NCBI GenBank assembly: GCA_000697355.1
Contig: JNEN01001228.1
Location: forward strand, 248,001 to 312,000
Origin: Syncephalastrum monosporum B8922
Taxonomy: Eukaryota > Mucoromycota > Mucoromycetes > Mucorales > Syncephalastraceae
Reading direction: 5' to 3'
DNA length: 64,000 bases
Made by a program: the position numbers and the translations under genes. The notes under the pieces are model-generated. The model worked only from the letters and a program-made list of their open reading frames with translations. It searched no databases and was not told the origin of the DNA. Positions 10,000-21,149 of this stretch are shown one piece after another. How positions within the stretch are numbered: the first letter of the stretch is position 1; each line of letters starts with the position of its first letter.

Positions 10000-11455
10000 A
10001 TGTCCTCGTATCAGCCAAGTATCCGTGTCATAGGCGCTGGTGTGATCGGTCTCTCGACGGCCGTGTGGTTACTTGCGCGCGGTTACAAGAACGTAGTTCT
10101 CATTGCCACAGACTTTCCGGGAGATCCACCTACAATTGAATACACGTCCCCTTGGGCCGGTGCGCGCTGGCAGTCCTCGGCAACGAAGGACAACCTTACC
10201 GGGCAACGTAAATCATTGAGTGAAAGGAAGGAAAAGGAAAGTCCAACCCATATATGTTTTCACCTTATTCTCTAGGGCATGATCGTGATACGTTTGCAAT
10301 GTTATGGAAGCTACTGCTCGCATTTCCCGGTGCACAGACGGGAATCATAGCTATCCCTGCATATGATATCAGTAGAGATCCCACCCCGGACGAGAAAGTG
10401 CCATGGTTCAAAGATTTTGTGCCTGGTGTACGTCTGATACAAGAAAAGCATATACAAATAGCTCTGCGTGCTTGTGTTGGTATACTGAGATAGGATCCCT
10501 GTCGTACACATGATTATGTAGTTTCGGCAGATGGGACAAGACGAGATACCGGCCAATATGGACTACGGGTTGCATTATACCACACGTAAGCTACTAAGAG
10601 CTCAGATTTCGCACGTTGAACACAAACATTCATCTTCTGATCCGACCCATCGCTATTTAGTGGCTGTGAACCCACTTGTGTACCTCCCATGGCTATTTGG
10701 CCAATATTTGGCAATGGGCGGTACATACCGACGAGCAACTGTCCAGAGCCTGGTTGAAGATGACGCGGCTGACTGCGTCATTAACTGCACGGGCTTTCAT
10801 GCACGGGAGGTAGCCAATGATCCTAACATGGTTCCAACGCGTGGTCAAAATGTGGTCGTATTTGCTCCCCACGTCAAGAAAACAATATCTTACAAAGGTA
10901 GTGTAACAGACCTTCTCGGATAACCGTAGGATAAATGGAATACCTATGTCTCATTTCTTTTATGGTGAAGGCCCTGGCTTATATGCATACGTTATCCCTC
11001 GGTCAGACGGTACGGTCATCCTTGGTTCAACTGTTGAGCCAGAGAAAAAGTAAGAAAGCACGCAAGCAAACAAACAAGCATTGCTTTTTGCTGCTAAAAG
11101 TACTGATTCTGGACCCAGGGATACAACGATTGATCCCGTGGCAGCCAAAGAGGTGCTTGAGCGAGCGTGCAACGAGATGTGCCCTGAACTGAAGGTGGAC
11201 GGCAAACTACCCGAGGTAGTTGGGCATGTGGTTGGCATGCGCCCTGTGCGTGAGGGTGGGCCGCGCGTTGAGAACGAGTTTAGTACTACCCGCACGGGCA
11301 AGAGAGTGCTGATTACGCACAATTACGGACACGGTGGGCAAGGCTACATGGCCAGCTGGGGTTCAGCTATGCATGCGGTTGAACTCATGGAATCCGGTTA
11401 CGAGACGTTGGCAAAAGAGAGCAGATATGCACAACACGTCTTCTCGCGCTTGTAG
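10000..11455 (+). CDS. DAO: D-amino-acid oxidase paralogue, PTS1-like (SRL)
   Basis: Six exons (10000-10207, 10276-10427, 10522-10585, 10661-10897, 10971-11049, 11119-11455) give 358 residues. Key blocks are SIRVIGAGVIGLSTAVWLLA (FAD-binding), [80 protein letters not shown] and ITHNYGHGGQGYMASWG. The ATG at 10000 was chosen over the upstream in-frame ATG at 9955, which lies only 11 bases after the TATA-like box. The last three residues, SRL, fit the PTS1 pattern, so peroxisomal location is likely. The first exon fuses what is split in the paralogue, so introns have been lost or gained. Substrate preference may differ from the paralogue. Confidence 0.9.
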
Positions 11456-11546
11456 AGCAGTAAGATTATCATTTTAATTTTATGAAATATAACATAAGGA
11501 AGATGTGTAATGTAAAGGGAAGAAAGCCAGATGCTAGTATTCAAAG

Positions 11547-13466
11547 TTAATTGGATCCATAGCGCTCGGCCAGGGCTTGCTTCTCTTCTTCGGCAGTCGG
11601 GTGACTGGAGGCGGAGGGAGATGGGCGCACGGGTATGCGGAAGCCACCAGCATCGATACGTTCGCCGGCGGGGCGGAACTGCTGCTGGAACTGGGAATAG
11701 GGAATTTGGGGCTGTTGGTGTCGCTGGCGATGCGACATTTGGCGATACAGTTGATTATAGTTGGACTGGTATGGCGGGACCGAACCGGCCGTCATCGTGG
11801 AGGCCATCGAGTTCTGGTGGTAAAGAGAATAGTGATGCTGCTGCGGTGTCTGTTGTTGCTGCTGTTGGGCATGGTACGGCTGTGGCGACTGACTGTAGAG
11901 CTGCGCAGAAGCGCTGATGGGCGTCCCAAAAGGCGCCGGACTTCCCACCGATGAAGATGAACTGGGTACTGGGCCCTGTTCGTCGAGAACCTTCTCCTCA
12001 TGCATATCGGATCGGTCGCTGTTGTGAAGTACACGCGGAGGCATACGTGGGGGCGGTGGGGGGTTGAACGAGGGCTGCAACTGGGGTTGGGCGTCTGGCT
12101 CATACGTGTTGCGAGGTGAGAACTGGTCACTATCTTCCAGCTGCTGCTGCTGTGGTTGCTGTTGCTGAGTCTCATTCTGTATGATTGTGGAGGAAGATGG
12201 GGCTGAGGGTTGAGCGTTCGTAGCATCAGAGTAAGCAGGTGGAGGACCATATAGATCAAGTTGATCCAAGTTCACTTCAGTCTCAGAGTCGGTCTTGACA
12301 TCGCCCGTAGTTTGAGCCAGCTCACCCGCAGAATAGCCAGAAGGTTGTTGCTGATCCAAAGGCGTAGAGGGCCCAGCCGAGCTGTCCTCGAGTGGAGGCT
12401 TGCTCACAGAGCTTCGTCGCGGCGGCAGGGCTGGTGGATCTGTCTTCTTTGGCTCTTCGGATGCAGATGAGCTCGCGCTCGCCAAACCACCCGCGTATTT
12501 GGCCGTGTCCTTCACGTCGTCGTCGTCTAGCTCATGGGTTGCGGCCGGTTCGTCTTCTGCCAGGGTGGGGCGCTGCTGGCCTTCGTAGGGCGCCCAGGAC
12601 TCGAGGGCAATGCAGCAGTCAGCAAACATCTGGGCAATCTCGGGGCCTTTTTCGTACGGGCGGCGTTCGGGCTGACCGGGCGGGGTAGGTTCGATATCGA
12701 GCAGGTCCACCATGTATTTGCCAAAGCCAGCAATGATAGCCAACTTCTCAGCCATTTCGTGCAGCGCGTTAAACCGCAAATAGAAGGCCTCACGTAGTGC
12801 AAAACGCTTAAAGTCGCCCATCTCCATCTCGCGGTCATGCGTGTCGCGTTCGAGGGACTCGAGCTCGCGAGTAAAGTCACGCAACTTGGGCGACTTGCTA
12901 CTGCTCTTCTGGAGGTTGTGGATGCGGCCCTGCAGCACGCGCTTCTTTTCGCGAATGTCAGAGAGCTTGTCTTCGCGCTCGCGTATGGCCTTGATCGCGC
13001 GTCGGTACTGCTGATATTTGCCTGATGGTCGATAAGAGGTACAGCCCATAGAGGCAAGTGTGAGGTACTTTACCTGTGTAAGCTTCTTCGACCTCGGTCT
13101 GTTTGTCGAGAAGCTTGGCGAGTTTACTGCCAATATCCTAGAAAGAGATTAATGGTCGTTCTTTTATAAAGCTCCTATGCACCGCGGCCGTATGATTTCT
13201 GTTATCGTTTACAATACCTCCAGGTCTCGGGTGTCGGCCTCCTTGCCCTCCTGGCGCTCTTCCTTGGTCCAGTCGACAAAAGCACGGTTCGTCTCGGTGC
13301 GGTGGTAAGCGAGCATGCGCATGACGTAGAGTTCATTGCGTTCCTCGAAAATCCAGTTGGACAATGCCTTTGTGTCCTGCTTCATCAGCGGGTTCTTGCG
13401 AGCCAGGTGCGAATAGGCGCTGGTTGAGAACTTGCCCAGCGAGAATTGCAAATCCTTGAAATTCAT
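11547..13466 (-). CDS. Eisosome Pil1/Lsp1-type BAR protein with long disordered tail
   Basis: Three exons, 13466-13218, 13137-13074 and 13021-11547, give 595 residues. The N-terminal half (about residues 1-260) is a Pil1/Lsp1 BAR-like domain: FSLGKFSTSAYSHLARKNP, KQDTKALSNWIFEERNEL, REKKRVLQGRIHNLQKSSSK, then MGDFKRFALREAFYLRFNAL and HEMAEKLAIIAGFGKYMVDL. Such domains bind and curve the plasma membrane. After about residue 270 comes a long Pro/Gln/Ser-rich tail that canonical Pil1 (about 340 residues) lacks, with a PPxY-like GPPPAYSDA that could recruit a Rsp5/Nedd4 ligase. It is convergent with the oxidase gene, 91 bases apart. The domain call is firm; the specific paralogue is not assigned. 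Confidence 0.86.
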
Positions 13467-14283
13467 GTTTCAGACGAGAAAGAAGTGTTGTCCAGCAGCG
13501 CCTGTGCGACGCGACTATTTTCATGTTCCCATTCGCCAAGAGCGCTATTGCCTATTCCATCTTATGCGCCGCTGGCGATAAGAATAGACATGACCATACA
13601 TAATCCATGGGGTCCACCGACTGACTCTTCTACTCTAACCCTCCTGCCAGCCTTCTCAAAAGAACGGAGCCATACCGGTACCTGTATGTCATCGCCACTG
13701 CAGCAGATAACCAAAAAAGGGTCCCTCGAGATCATATTAAATCTCATTGGTTGCTATATATAAGTGGGCACCTATTGTATATGCCCTTTCTGCTTGGCAC
13801 CTGCCTCTGATCTCGCCACCTTTGCATACTGTAGATGTCTCATCACGTGTGGTTGTCAAAAGCGGTAGAAGCATGCGAGTCATATCGTTCCAAACCATCG
13901 GATGGTGCGTGTCGCTAGAAAACAATCAGTGTACCCAAACTTTGTATTCAAACGCACGCTATTCGAACGTCGGATACGCCGTTTTCTGATACCATAAATA
14001 GCTTTGTGCACACCTGTTTTTGTTTGACGTGTGCATAACAGCCCTAAAAATGTGGCGTCTAACTATTGACACAGTTTGATCTACAATGAGGTATATCACG
14101 AGCCGATGCAGGCTGAAAACCCCTTGAAGCTTTGCCCATTGTGTCGATTTCAATAAGGATCCGAGCAGCCAAACAATCATGCAAATAGGTACTCTCCCTT
14201 TTTTTTGCCACAATAACAAAAGCCTATCTCTGGCTCTTTTTTTTTTTTTCTTTTTCTTCTATTGTCGACACCATCTTTTCGCC
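13467..14283. other. Intergenic between divergent Pil1-like and rhomboid genes
   Basis: No supported gene. It is the shared upstream region of two divergent genes. A TATA-like TATATATAAG occurs near 13754, and a T-rich run at about 14236-14270 lies just before the rhomboid ATG. Confidence 0.55.
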
Positions 14284-15833
14284 ATGAGTTCCGTATTACC
14301 CACAGCACCATCCAGGAACCATGCCTATGAAGTCATGAGCGACCACTCGCCTCACCATGAGATATCGCTCGATCCACCATCACCTACGAGCCCGACCTCC
14401 ACGCTCATGTCTTCCACCCCCACGGTGTGTCCACAACGGCCGTATCAGCAGCAGCACCATCACCATCAACAGCAACAGCAACCTTCCCTTGCGAATGACG
14501 AAGAATATGGTCACCCATCGCATCGAAACGGGTTTATGCGACTCGCTTCCATGGAAGACATGGCCAACAGCAATGACAGTAACACTACAAAGCACGTTGC
14601 CTGGTGCCTAGGGCCATATAACCGGCCATATTTTACGTGGCTGTGTGCAGCAGCTATGCTTGTCGCCTTCGTGATTGAACTTGCCAAAAACCGAGACTTG
14701 ACAGGCAGTCTGATTCAGACGAAACCATTCAACCCTATGGTGGGACCCAAGTTCACAGTATGGATCACATCGAAAATTGAGTCTCACGTTAAAAATTCTA
14801 CCAACTGATGGACACCTTGTGTGTGATGTATTCTCTCTTGCCTACGTATACTTTAGGTCATGATTCATGTCGGTGCGCGTTATACACCTTGCATGCGACC
14901 ATTACCAGCCTATTCCCCGTCCACTGTTATATCTGACTGCGACATCAATCCTAACAGCACGACATGCACCCTCGCCGAGCTGTGTGGGCCTACAGCAGGC
15001 GGTTATCGATTCATGAGCGCCATTTTCTTGCACGCAGGCATCGTTCATCTGGGGCTGAACTTGCTCGTACACTGTCAATTGGGTGCGATGCTGGAGCCAG
15101 CCATGGGAAGTTTAGGGTACGCGTTTCTGTACCTCGCGTCTGGCGTCGCGGGCTTTTCTTTGAGTAGCCTGGTCTCGGAAGATACTGCAGGTAAGCAAAA
15201 GGAGAAGAAAAGAAGGTTCTGATGCAAATTTGCGTCGCACCATTGGAGTTGTACTCTACTGACACGTCCTGTACGTTGCTTTCCCTTGACCAGTGTCGGT
15301 GGGCTGCTCGGGTGCATTAATGGGAGTAGTCGGCTACCTGGGCGTGGATACGGTGGCCCATTGGCGGCATAACAACCATCATCGGCCAGTTCGACGGCTA
15401 CTGAGTATCGTTCTGTCCCTCGTGTTTGCTTTCGTCTTTGGCCTCTTTCCCGGAATTGATAACTTTGCTCATTTGGGTATTACAAAAATACCGACTCGGG
15501 AAGACAGAAGGAGCTAAAAGAAAGTTTCCTAAAAAAAATATGCCATGTTCTATGTGCAGGCGGTCTCTTGACAGGTGTGCTGACAGGTCTGACGGCGATC
15601 CCCTTCTCAGCCAAGCTATGGACGTGGTTGGTCCGCATTATTGCCATCATGAGCGTCGTGCTGTGTCTCGCCGGTACCACGTATGCGTTTTATGCCGTAC
15701 CAGATCCCGGTCAGGTGAGGAATAAACAGGATACGCGAAACACGGTGAGACTCAAATGAGACCTTTGACATAGGTGTGCCCAAACTGTCATGTCTTTACA
15801 TGCATACCCGTTCAGAACTGGTGTGATCTTTAG
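14284..15833 (+). CDS. Rhomboid-family intramembrane serine protease
   Basis: Five exons (14284-14757, 14857-15190, 15294-15476, 15560-15714, 15774-15833) give 401 residues. A cytosolic His/Gln-rich N-terminus is followed by a first membrane span (FTWLCAAAMLVAFVIELAKN), a loop with cysteines, and the rhomboid core: MSAIFLHAGIVHLGLNLLVH, the serine motif VGCSGALMGV and the histidine segment FAHLGGLLTG. GxSG plus the histidine give the catalytic Ser-His dyad, so it is predicted active. The tail VCPNCHVFTCIPVQNWCDL matches the cysteine-rich end of fungal and animal rhomboids. It cleaves transmembrane substrates within the membrane; the substrate is not predictable. The start is the ATG directly after the pyrimidine-rich leader. 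Confidence 0.9.
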
Positions 15834-16190
15834 CAATAACATGGATAGCATGAAGCAGAACAGTAAAAGATTACGCGTTCGGGCGCTCAAAAGATGATCC
15901 GAGACGCTTGCATTCGATTGGTCGATAGAGCTGACTAACCCGTTCACGATGATGTCAGCCTGTGTGTATGTTTTGATTTTATGTGCGCGGACCCAGACAC
16001 GGCCCGGGCGGGGGACGGGGCGGTCTCGCTCGCACGCGCGTGCGCGGCACTCTCGTAATATACACCCAAAATTCCACATGTGTATCTTGATCGTGCTGCA
16101 GAAAGAGAACAAAACCCCCGCTCGAGCGCGCATTTCTTTTCGCTTCTTTTCTTTACTTTTCCTTACTTCTTTTCCACACACAAATTAAAA
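15834..16190 (+). promoter_or_regulatory. SOD1 upstream region with pyrimidine-rich leader
   Basis: No gene. GC-rich boxes occur around 16000-16040. A strong CT-rich stretch at about 16129-16176 immediately precedes the SOD1 ATG at 16191, a pattern common in front of highly expressed fungal genes. Confidence 0.6.
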
Positions 16191-16840
16191 ATGGTCAAGG
16201 CTGTCGCTGTTGTTCGTGGTGATTCCCCCGTCAAGGGCACCGTTACCTTTGTGCAGGAGTCTGAGAATGGCCCCACCACCGTTGAGGCCACCATCTCCGG
16301 CTTGACCCCCGGCAAGCACGGCTTCCACGTCCACGAGTTTGGTGACAACACCAACGGTAGGTAGCACGCCACACTGACCTAGAATGGCTCCATTGACGCG
16401 TCTCTTGTTCTTTTCCTAGGCTGCACTTCGGCTGGTGCTCACTTCAACCCCTTCGGCAAGACCCACGGTGCCCCCGAGGATGCTGAACGTCACGTTGGTG
16501 ACCTCGGCAACGTCGTCGCTGACAAGGATGGTAACGCCACTCTGAAGGTCTCGGACGAGCACATCAAGCTCATTGGCGCTCACTCTGTCATCGGGTAAAT
16601 ATAGCACAGCTCTCCCAAAGAACAGACGTCTGCTAACACGTACACGTCCCATAGCCGTACCGTCGTTGTGCACGCCGCCGAGGATGACCTTGGCAAGGGT
16701 GGACACGAGCTCTCCAAGACCACCGGCAACGCTGGTGACCGCTGGGCCTGCGGTGTCATTGGCGGTGAGTTTTTGCAGTCCCGTTTATTTGATCGCCGCT
16801 TATTAATCCTCTTTCTCTCTTTTCAACAGTCGCCAAATAA
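16191..16840 (+). CDS. SOD1: Cytosolic Cu/Zn superoxide dismutase
   Basis: Four exons (16191-16356, 16420-16594, 16655-16764, 16830-16840) give 153 residues, the usual SOD1 length. Metal ligands are visible: [40 protein letters not shown] and [13 protein letters not shown]. The disulphide partner and active-site arginine are in [10 protein letters not shown]. The last exon adds only the final residues and the stop. It converts superoxide to H2O2 and O2 in the cytosol and intermembrane space. Codon choice is strongly biased to C-ending codons compared with neighbours, consistent with high expression. No signal peptide. It is convergent with the coiled-coil gene at 16929, 88 bases apart. Confidence 0.97.
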
Positions 16841-16928
16841 GTATCAATCGCAGCAAACATGGTCGCATCGCGTCCCGAAACATCACTTGTGTATATGTAG
16901 TAGTAGTAGTTATGTACAGTTGGTATCG

Positions 16929-18529
16929 TTAATGCGAAGCAAAGGGGTTGTTGATATTGTGAGATACATATGAAGGCTCGGGTTGCTGCGTCATGGTGTT
17001 GGAGGAGAGCGGTGAGCTCGCAATGGATTGTCGGCTGGTGGGTGGCAAAGGCGATGGCACGGCCGGGACATCGGCCGTAGGCGCCTCTTCGTCTTCGGGA
17101 GGTGCTTCGTACATGGGTGGTGGTTGATCATACACGTCGTCTGCGCGGCCATCGACGGGCTCGCCGGACAAAACTCCCTCTACAATTCGGCGCCGTTCGT
17201 CTCCCAGCGCGGCACGCACAGAATCCACCGCCACCTTTAGTCGCTCGAGGGCGCCCTCAGTATAATGAATATACTGCCTTACCCATCGCAGTGAGCTGTC
17301 GATGTTGTGCTGGACTGTGCGAAATAGAGCGCCCGCATGTTGCGCCTTTGCTTTAGGTGCATGAGCGTGAGAAAACACAGGTCCAAGTTCCTTGTTTCTT
17401 CTGACTCCCCCTTCTGTTCCCACTTCGGGTTGACATACCTTTCCAAGCAATGTCAACGTAGTTGATGTCAAGGCGCATCTGAAGCAGTACGTTGTTCGTG
17501 ACAACGTCGAGTGTGGCTGGGTGAGGCAGCTCAGGCAAGACACGGCGGGCTGTGTTTAGCCTACGCTGAGCCTCGTGGGTATGTCGGCGTACACCATCGA
17601 TGAGGGTCAATTGCTGGACATCCATGATAGTGCCACCGAACAGGTCAAAAGGCACATAGCTGATGGCCGCATCGACCATACGTGAGCCTTTTATGAGCTC
17701 GCGACGTGCTTCAACGAGGTTGTGATCGGTGTCTTTGAACCGCTGTAGGTCACGGGTCGCCTTATTTTTTTTTTATATGAATATCAGAAACTTCTAATAA
17801 TGGTTCGCTTACAGTTTCTTGTTGACCAAGGTAATTTTGCAATTCAGCTTTCAGTTGAGGTTCATATGGATATGCTGGGTCTGAGACGGTAAAGACCTTC
17901 CCGAAAAACACGTGAGAACGAAAAATAGTGAACGATTCAATAGCACATGAATTGATACCTCATCGAGAAGCCGAGCAAGTGCTGCTTTCGCATTCCTTGA
18001 TTGAGATAATTGCTGCTCGATTTGGCGTTGCTAAGAAAGAAGGGAAAAGGATATATCATCAGTAACAAGTGAGTTTCTGTTGAACGGAAAGTTTACAGTT
18101 TCAGCAACGGTGCCCAATTTGGCAGCGAGCTGCTCAATGTCACGCTTGCAATTCTGTTCGATATCGAAAGCATGTTGATAATTCTCCTGTCCCCTTAGAA
18201 CCATTTCGCGCTTCTTGCCCGTCAAAGTCGCTGCTGCACTCTGCAGTGACAGACGCTTAAGTTTGCGCACTTTTTGAAATTCACGCTTCCTGTTTGGTGA
18301 CGTTAGTCCAGACCGCGTTCGCGCACGATAATCCTATCACTGATACATGCGAGCACTCGGTAAGATTATTGAGTTCAGTCTGCTTGGACTGAATTTGTTG
18401 TGTCAAGCGATCGCGATCGGCGGCGCAGGACTCGAATTGCAGACTAGCATTGTGTTCTTGAGCCAAAAGCTGCGCAAGTTCTCGATAGCGAGGGCCGGCT
18501 TCGGTGATCCGGTCATGCAATGTTGTCAT
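16929..18529 (-). CDS. Unrecognised coiled-coil protein with PPxY tail
   Basis: Six exons (18529-18357, 18289-18097, 18030-17959, 17896-17813, 17760-17439, 17350-16929) give 421 residues with frame kept throughout. I do not recognise the family. The N-terminal two thirds is charged and helical, for example [20 protein letters not shown] and [20 protein letters not shown], and probably forms coiled coils. A more globular patch follows ([20 protein letters not shown]). The tail is Pro/Glu-rich with [10 protein letters not shown], a PPxY motif that could bind a WW-domain ubiquitin ligase. The donor of intron 1 (GA|gtgctc) is weak and is the least certain junction. The ATG at 18529 was preferred to one 15 codons upstream. 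It is probably a scaffold or trafficking protein, by inference only. Confidence 0.7.
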
Positions 18530-18699
18530 GGGCACACACTCAAAAGAAGAGAAGGTAAAGAGAGAGGGAAGCACGGTAAAGAGAAAAAGAAGAAGGCTCG
18601 GGAGAAAAACGAGTCTTCCTCAGCCAAGTTTTACAGTAATGGCAATGGAATACAATTAGCATAATGCAGATGTGATAAAAATAATACATGGGTTGGAAA

Positions 18700-18702
<3 letters not shown>

Positions 18703-18736
<34 letters not shown>
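18703..18736. repeat. 34-base poly(A) tract
   Basis: An uninterrupted run of A on the plus strand lies between the arrestin gene's 3' end and the coiled-coil gene's start. It could be part of the arrestin 3' region or an old retroposition tail. No adjacent coding remnant was seen. Confidence 0.9.
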
Positions 18737-18738
<2 letters not shown>

Positions 18739-18793
18739 AAGGGGGTTCTACTGTCAGTACCCAAGTAATACAATGCACTGGTAATAATTATGA

Positions 18794-20337
18794 TCAGCGG
18801 GTCCAACGTGGCGACATGGAAAGAGAATCATAAGGAGGGAGCGAAGAGGAGAGCGATGCTGGCTCCTGCTGAGCCGCAGTCTGGTAGGACGGCACCCGGG
18901 ATAGCTCCATGCCATTCCACCACAGACTCGAGGCACTTTCCACGGACTGTGCCATGTTATTGTTGTTGGTGTCCAATGGATGGCCTGACGTCGGTGGCGC
19001 GCCTGCAGCCATCGGCGAAGCACTGGGTCCAAGCCGAATCGGTGTGGCTTCGGTAGCCGCGTTGTGCTGCTGCTGCTCGATGGCAGCCTTGAGAGGAAGC
19101 GAGGAAGGCTGGATGCTGCTGTGCGACGAAACGGAGAGAGCCCGTGTCCGCCCTTGAATGGTGACGGGTTCTCGCGTGTTCTCGTGTGATACAGAAGCCG
19201 TGCGTGTCCGAAGCACCTCCCACACCGACCGATCGTAGGGCACGGACCGCCACGTCTCATCGTAAGACGGCAATCCCTGGCTGACAAAGAAGTCTACGAT
19301 CGTAATCGGCACTGAGCACCGCAATTCCGACAAGTGGCCGTCGCTGTTGATGAGTGATATCACGAATTTGAGCTTATGGCGGATACGAATCATGTCATTC
19401 TCGGCGTCGCAAAACACGAGAGGCGACCGCTCAGGTATCTGGAGCGGGACAACCTTGCTCCAATGCGTCTGCAGTTGTTGTCTTCGCTGCTGCTGGCTCT
19501 GCTCGTCTTCAAAAGGCTTTTCTACACGGCAGGTGCGTACGACGCGTGTGTCGGTCTTGGATCGCTCGTTGGCTGTGTAGGTGCAGTACTCCTTGAGGCT
19601 TCCTGATAAGAGACGCACGCTCAAGTTGGATGCGATCGGTTGCACGTTGAACTTCATGGGTATCGTTTCTCCGTGAGCATATACTTTGGAGGGCAGCGTA
19701 ATGTCGTACACCATCTTCTCGCTCCATGTGTTATGGATCTCCAGAGATTGGGAAAGCTCGTAATCACTGGGCAGGAAACAGCGCACGATCTGAATAGGTC
19801 GCTTCTTGACAATGTTATGCACAAAGGTTGGTCTTTCCACGATAGCTTTCAGACGGTAATTGACACGACCTCCTTCAGCTTCGAGGGACTGCGGGAGGTC
19901 GCCCGGCAATGGAAGTTCAAAGGGCCACTGATGGGTACCGGCGTTGAGGGTATATACTTTCTTCTGTTGTCCATCGTTCGGCGGGACAAATCGCCATGAT
20001 TTGGATATGATTGTTCGTTCTTGTTTATGGTAGTGCTGGTGGGGTCCCATGCCTGATAGAAAAGCCAATACGGACAGACGATGAGTTCAAGTGCTCTTTC
20101 CTATGTCTTACATGCTCATATATAAGTTATATATGTATTACCTTCTGACCAGGACACCTTCATTTTGCCCGAGAATTTGAGCAGAACCGACCGCACCTTC
20201 ATGGTCTCCGTAAGCTCGAGCCTGAGAACACCCTGCAGGAGTTGGCCTGCAGACTCAGAAGCTTGACCATGCAATCGGATAACGTCGGATGCAACATCGA
20301 TCTTCAGTTGCCCGCCTTTGCCCTTGATCGTGTTCAT
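18794..20337 (-). CDS. Alpha-arrestin (ART-like) trafficking adaptor
   Basis: Two exons, 20337-20142 and 20052-18794, give 484 residues. The arrestin N domain starts with LKIDVASDVIRLHG, then GVLRLELTETMKVRSVLLKF and HQWPFELPLPGDLPQSL. The C domain includes KVYAHGETIPMKFNVQP and IPERSPLVFCDAENDMIRIR, ending with ITIVDFFVSQGLPSYDE. The LPSYDE element directly after the C domain and LPPYDS near the end are LPxY motifs that recruit Rsp5-type HECT ligases. Such proteins direct ubiquitination and endocytosis of plasma-membrane transporters. The Ser-rich tail is probably phosphoregulated. The exact transporter targets are not predictable. Confidence 0.88.
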
Positions 20338-21149
20338 ATCGAGTTACGTTCACAATATTGTCGATGATCTGCAAATGAAGAAGTTAAAAGTGACGGGAAA
20401 TGAACAGTATAGAAGAAGTAGAGGAAAAGGAAAACAAAAGAAAAAAAAATATATAAAAAGAAGACAGCTCTTGTGTTCTAACTGAGACACAACGAAACAT
20501 TTTTTTCCAATTTTGGTCTTCTCCCGAGAGCGCGCTGCTTGGCCGCCCTAAAAAAAAGTCCCGCCCAATTATAGTATGCGATATCCCGGCTCAGCTTTTT
20601 TTGATCCGACGTCCCGACGTTTTTTCTTTAAAAGACTGTGTCATTTTGTATTCCTTCTTGGCAGAGATCACCCAGCATCCAACGCCTTGATTTCAGTATA
20701 AATGTCTATGGTATGCTCCTAATTTGATCCACCAATTTGAGTGGCTAAAGTTACGGTGGCTAAAATATTCGCACGCATGTCAAGATGTCGCGCAATAAAA
20801 TAATTCTGACTCACGTCGTCTCACGCCATAGGTGTTATTTTATCATCACTTCGCATGAATTTCACTCGCTAACATTCATGCATAACTATGCACAAAAATC
20901 GGCAGGAACGAAATGTGCGTCAAGCACACCATATCATGGATGCTTCCTCGCCTTCCTTTTTGATATGCGAAAACTCTTGTACAATTTATGCAAATGTTAA
21001 TTTGTTGGGAAGACATTTTAGCACACCGGACTAGTCTTAAATCTCATCTTCATGTGAAGAGTCCAAATATACAATTTATGGGGGGGGGTTCCAAATAGTA
21101 GGTAGTACATGCTACAGGATTAACGGTATAGGAGATTGCTTGATCTCTA
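20338..21149. other. Intergenic: arrestin promoter
   Basis: No supported gene. It contains A-rich stretches, a GC-box-like element on the minus strand at 20552-20566 (GGGCGGGACTTTTTT) and a G7-8 run near 21079. A 71-codon frame at 20785-21000 was judged non-coding. Confidence 0.55.

Noticed and set aside
18703..18736. Retroposed mRNA marked by the poly(A) tract
   Set aside because: No coding remnant or target-site duplication was seen beside the tract.
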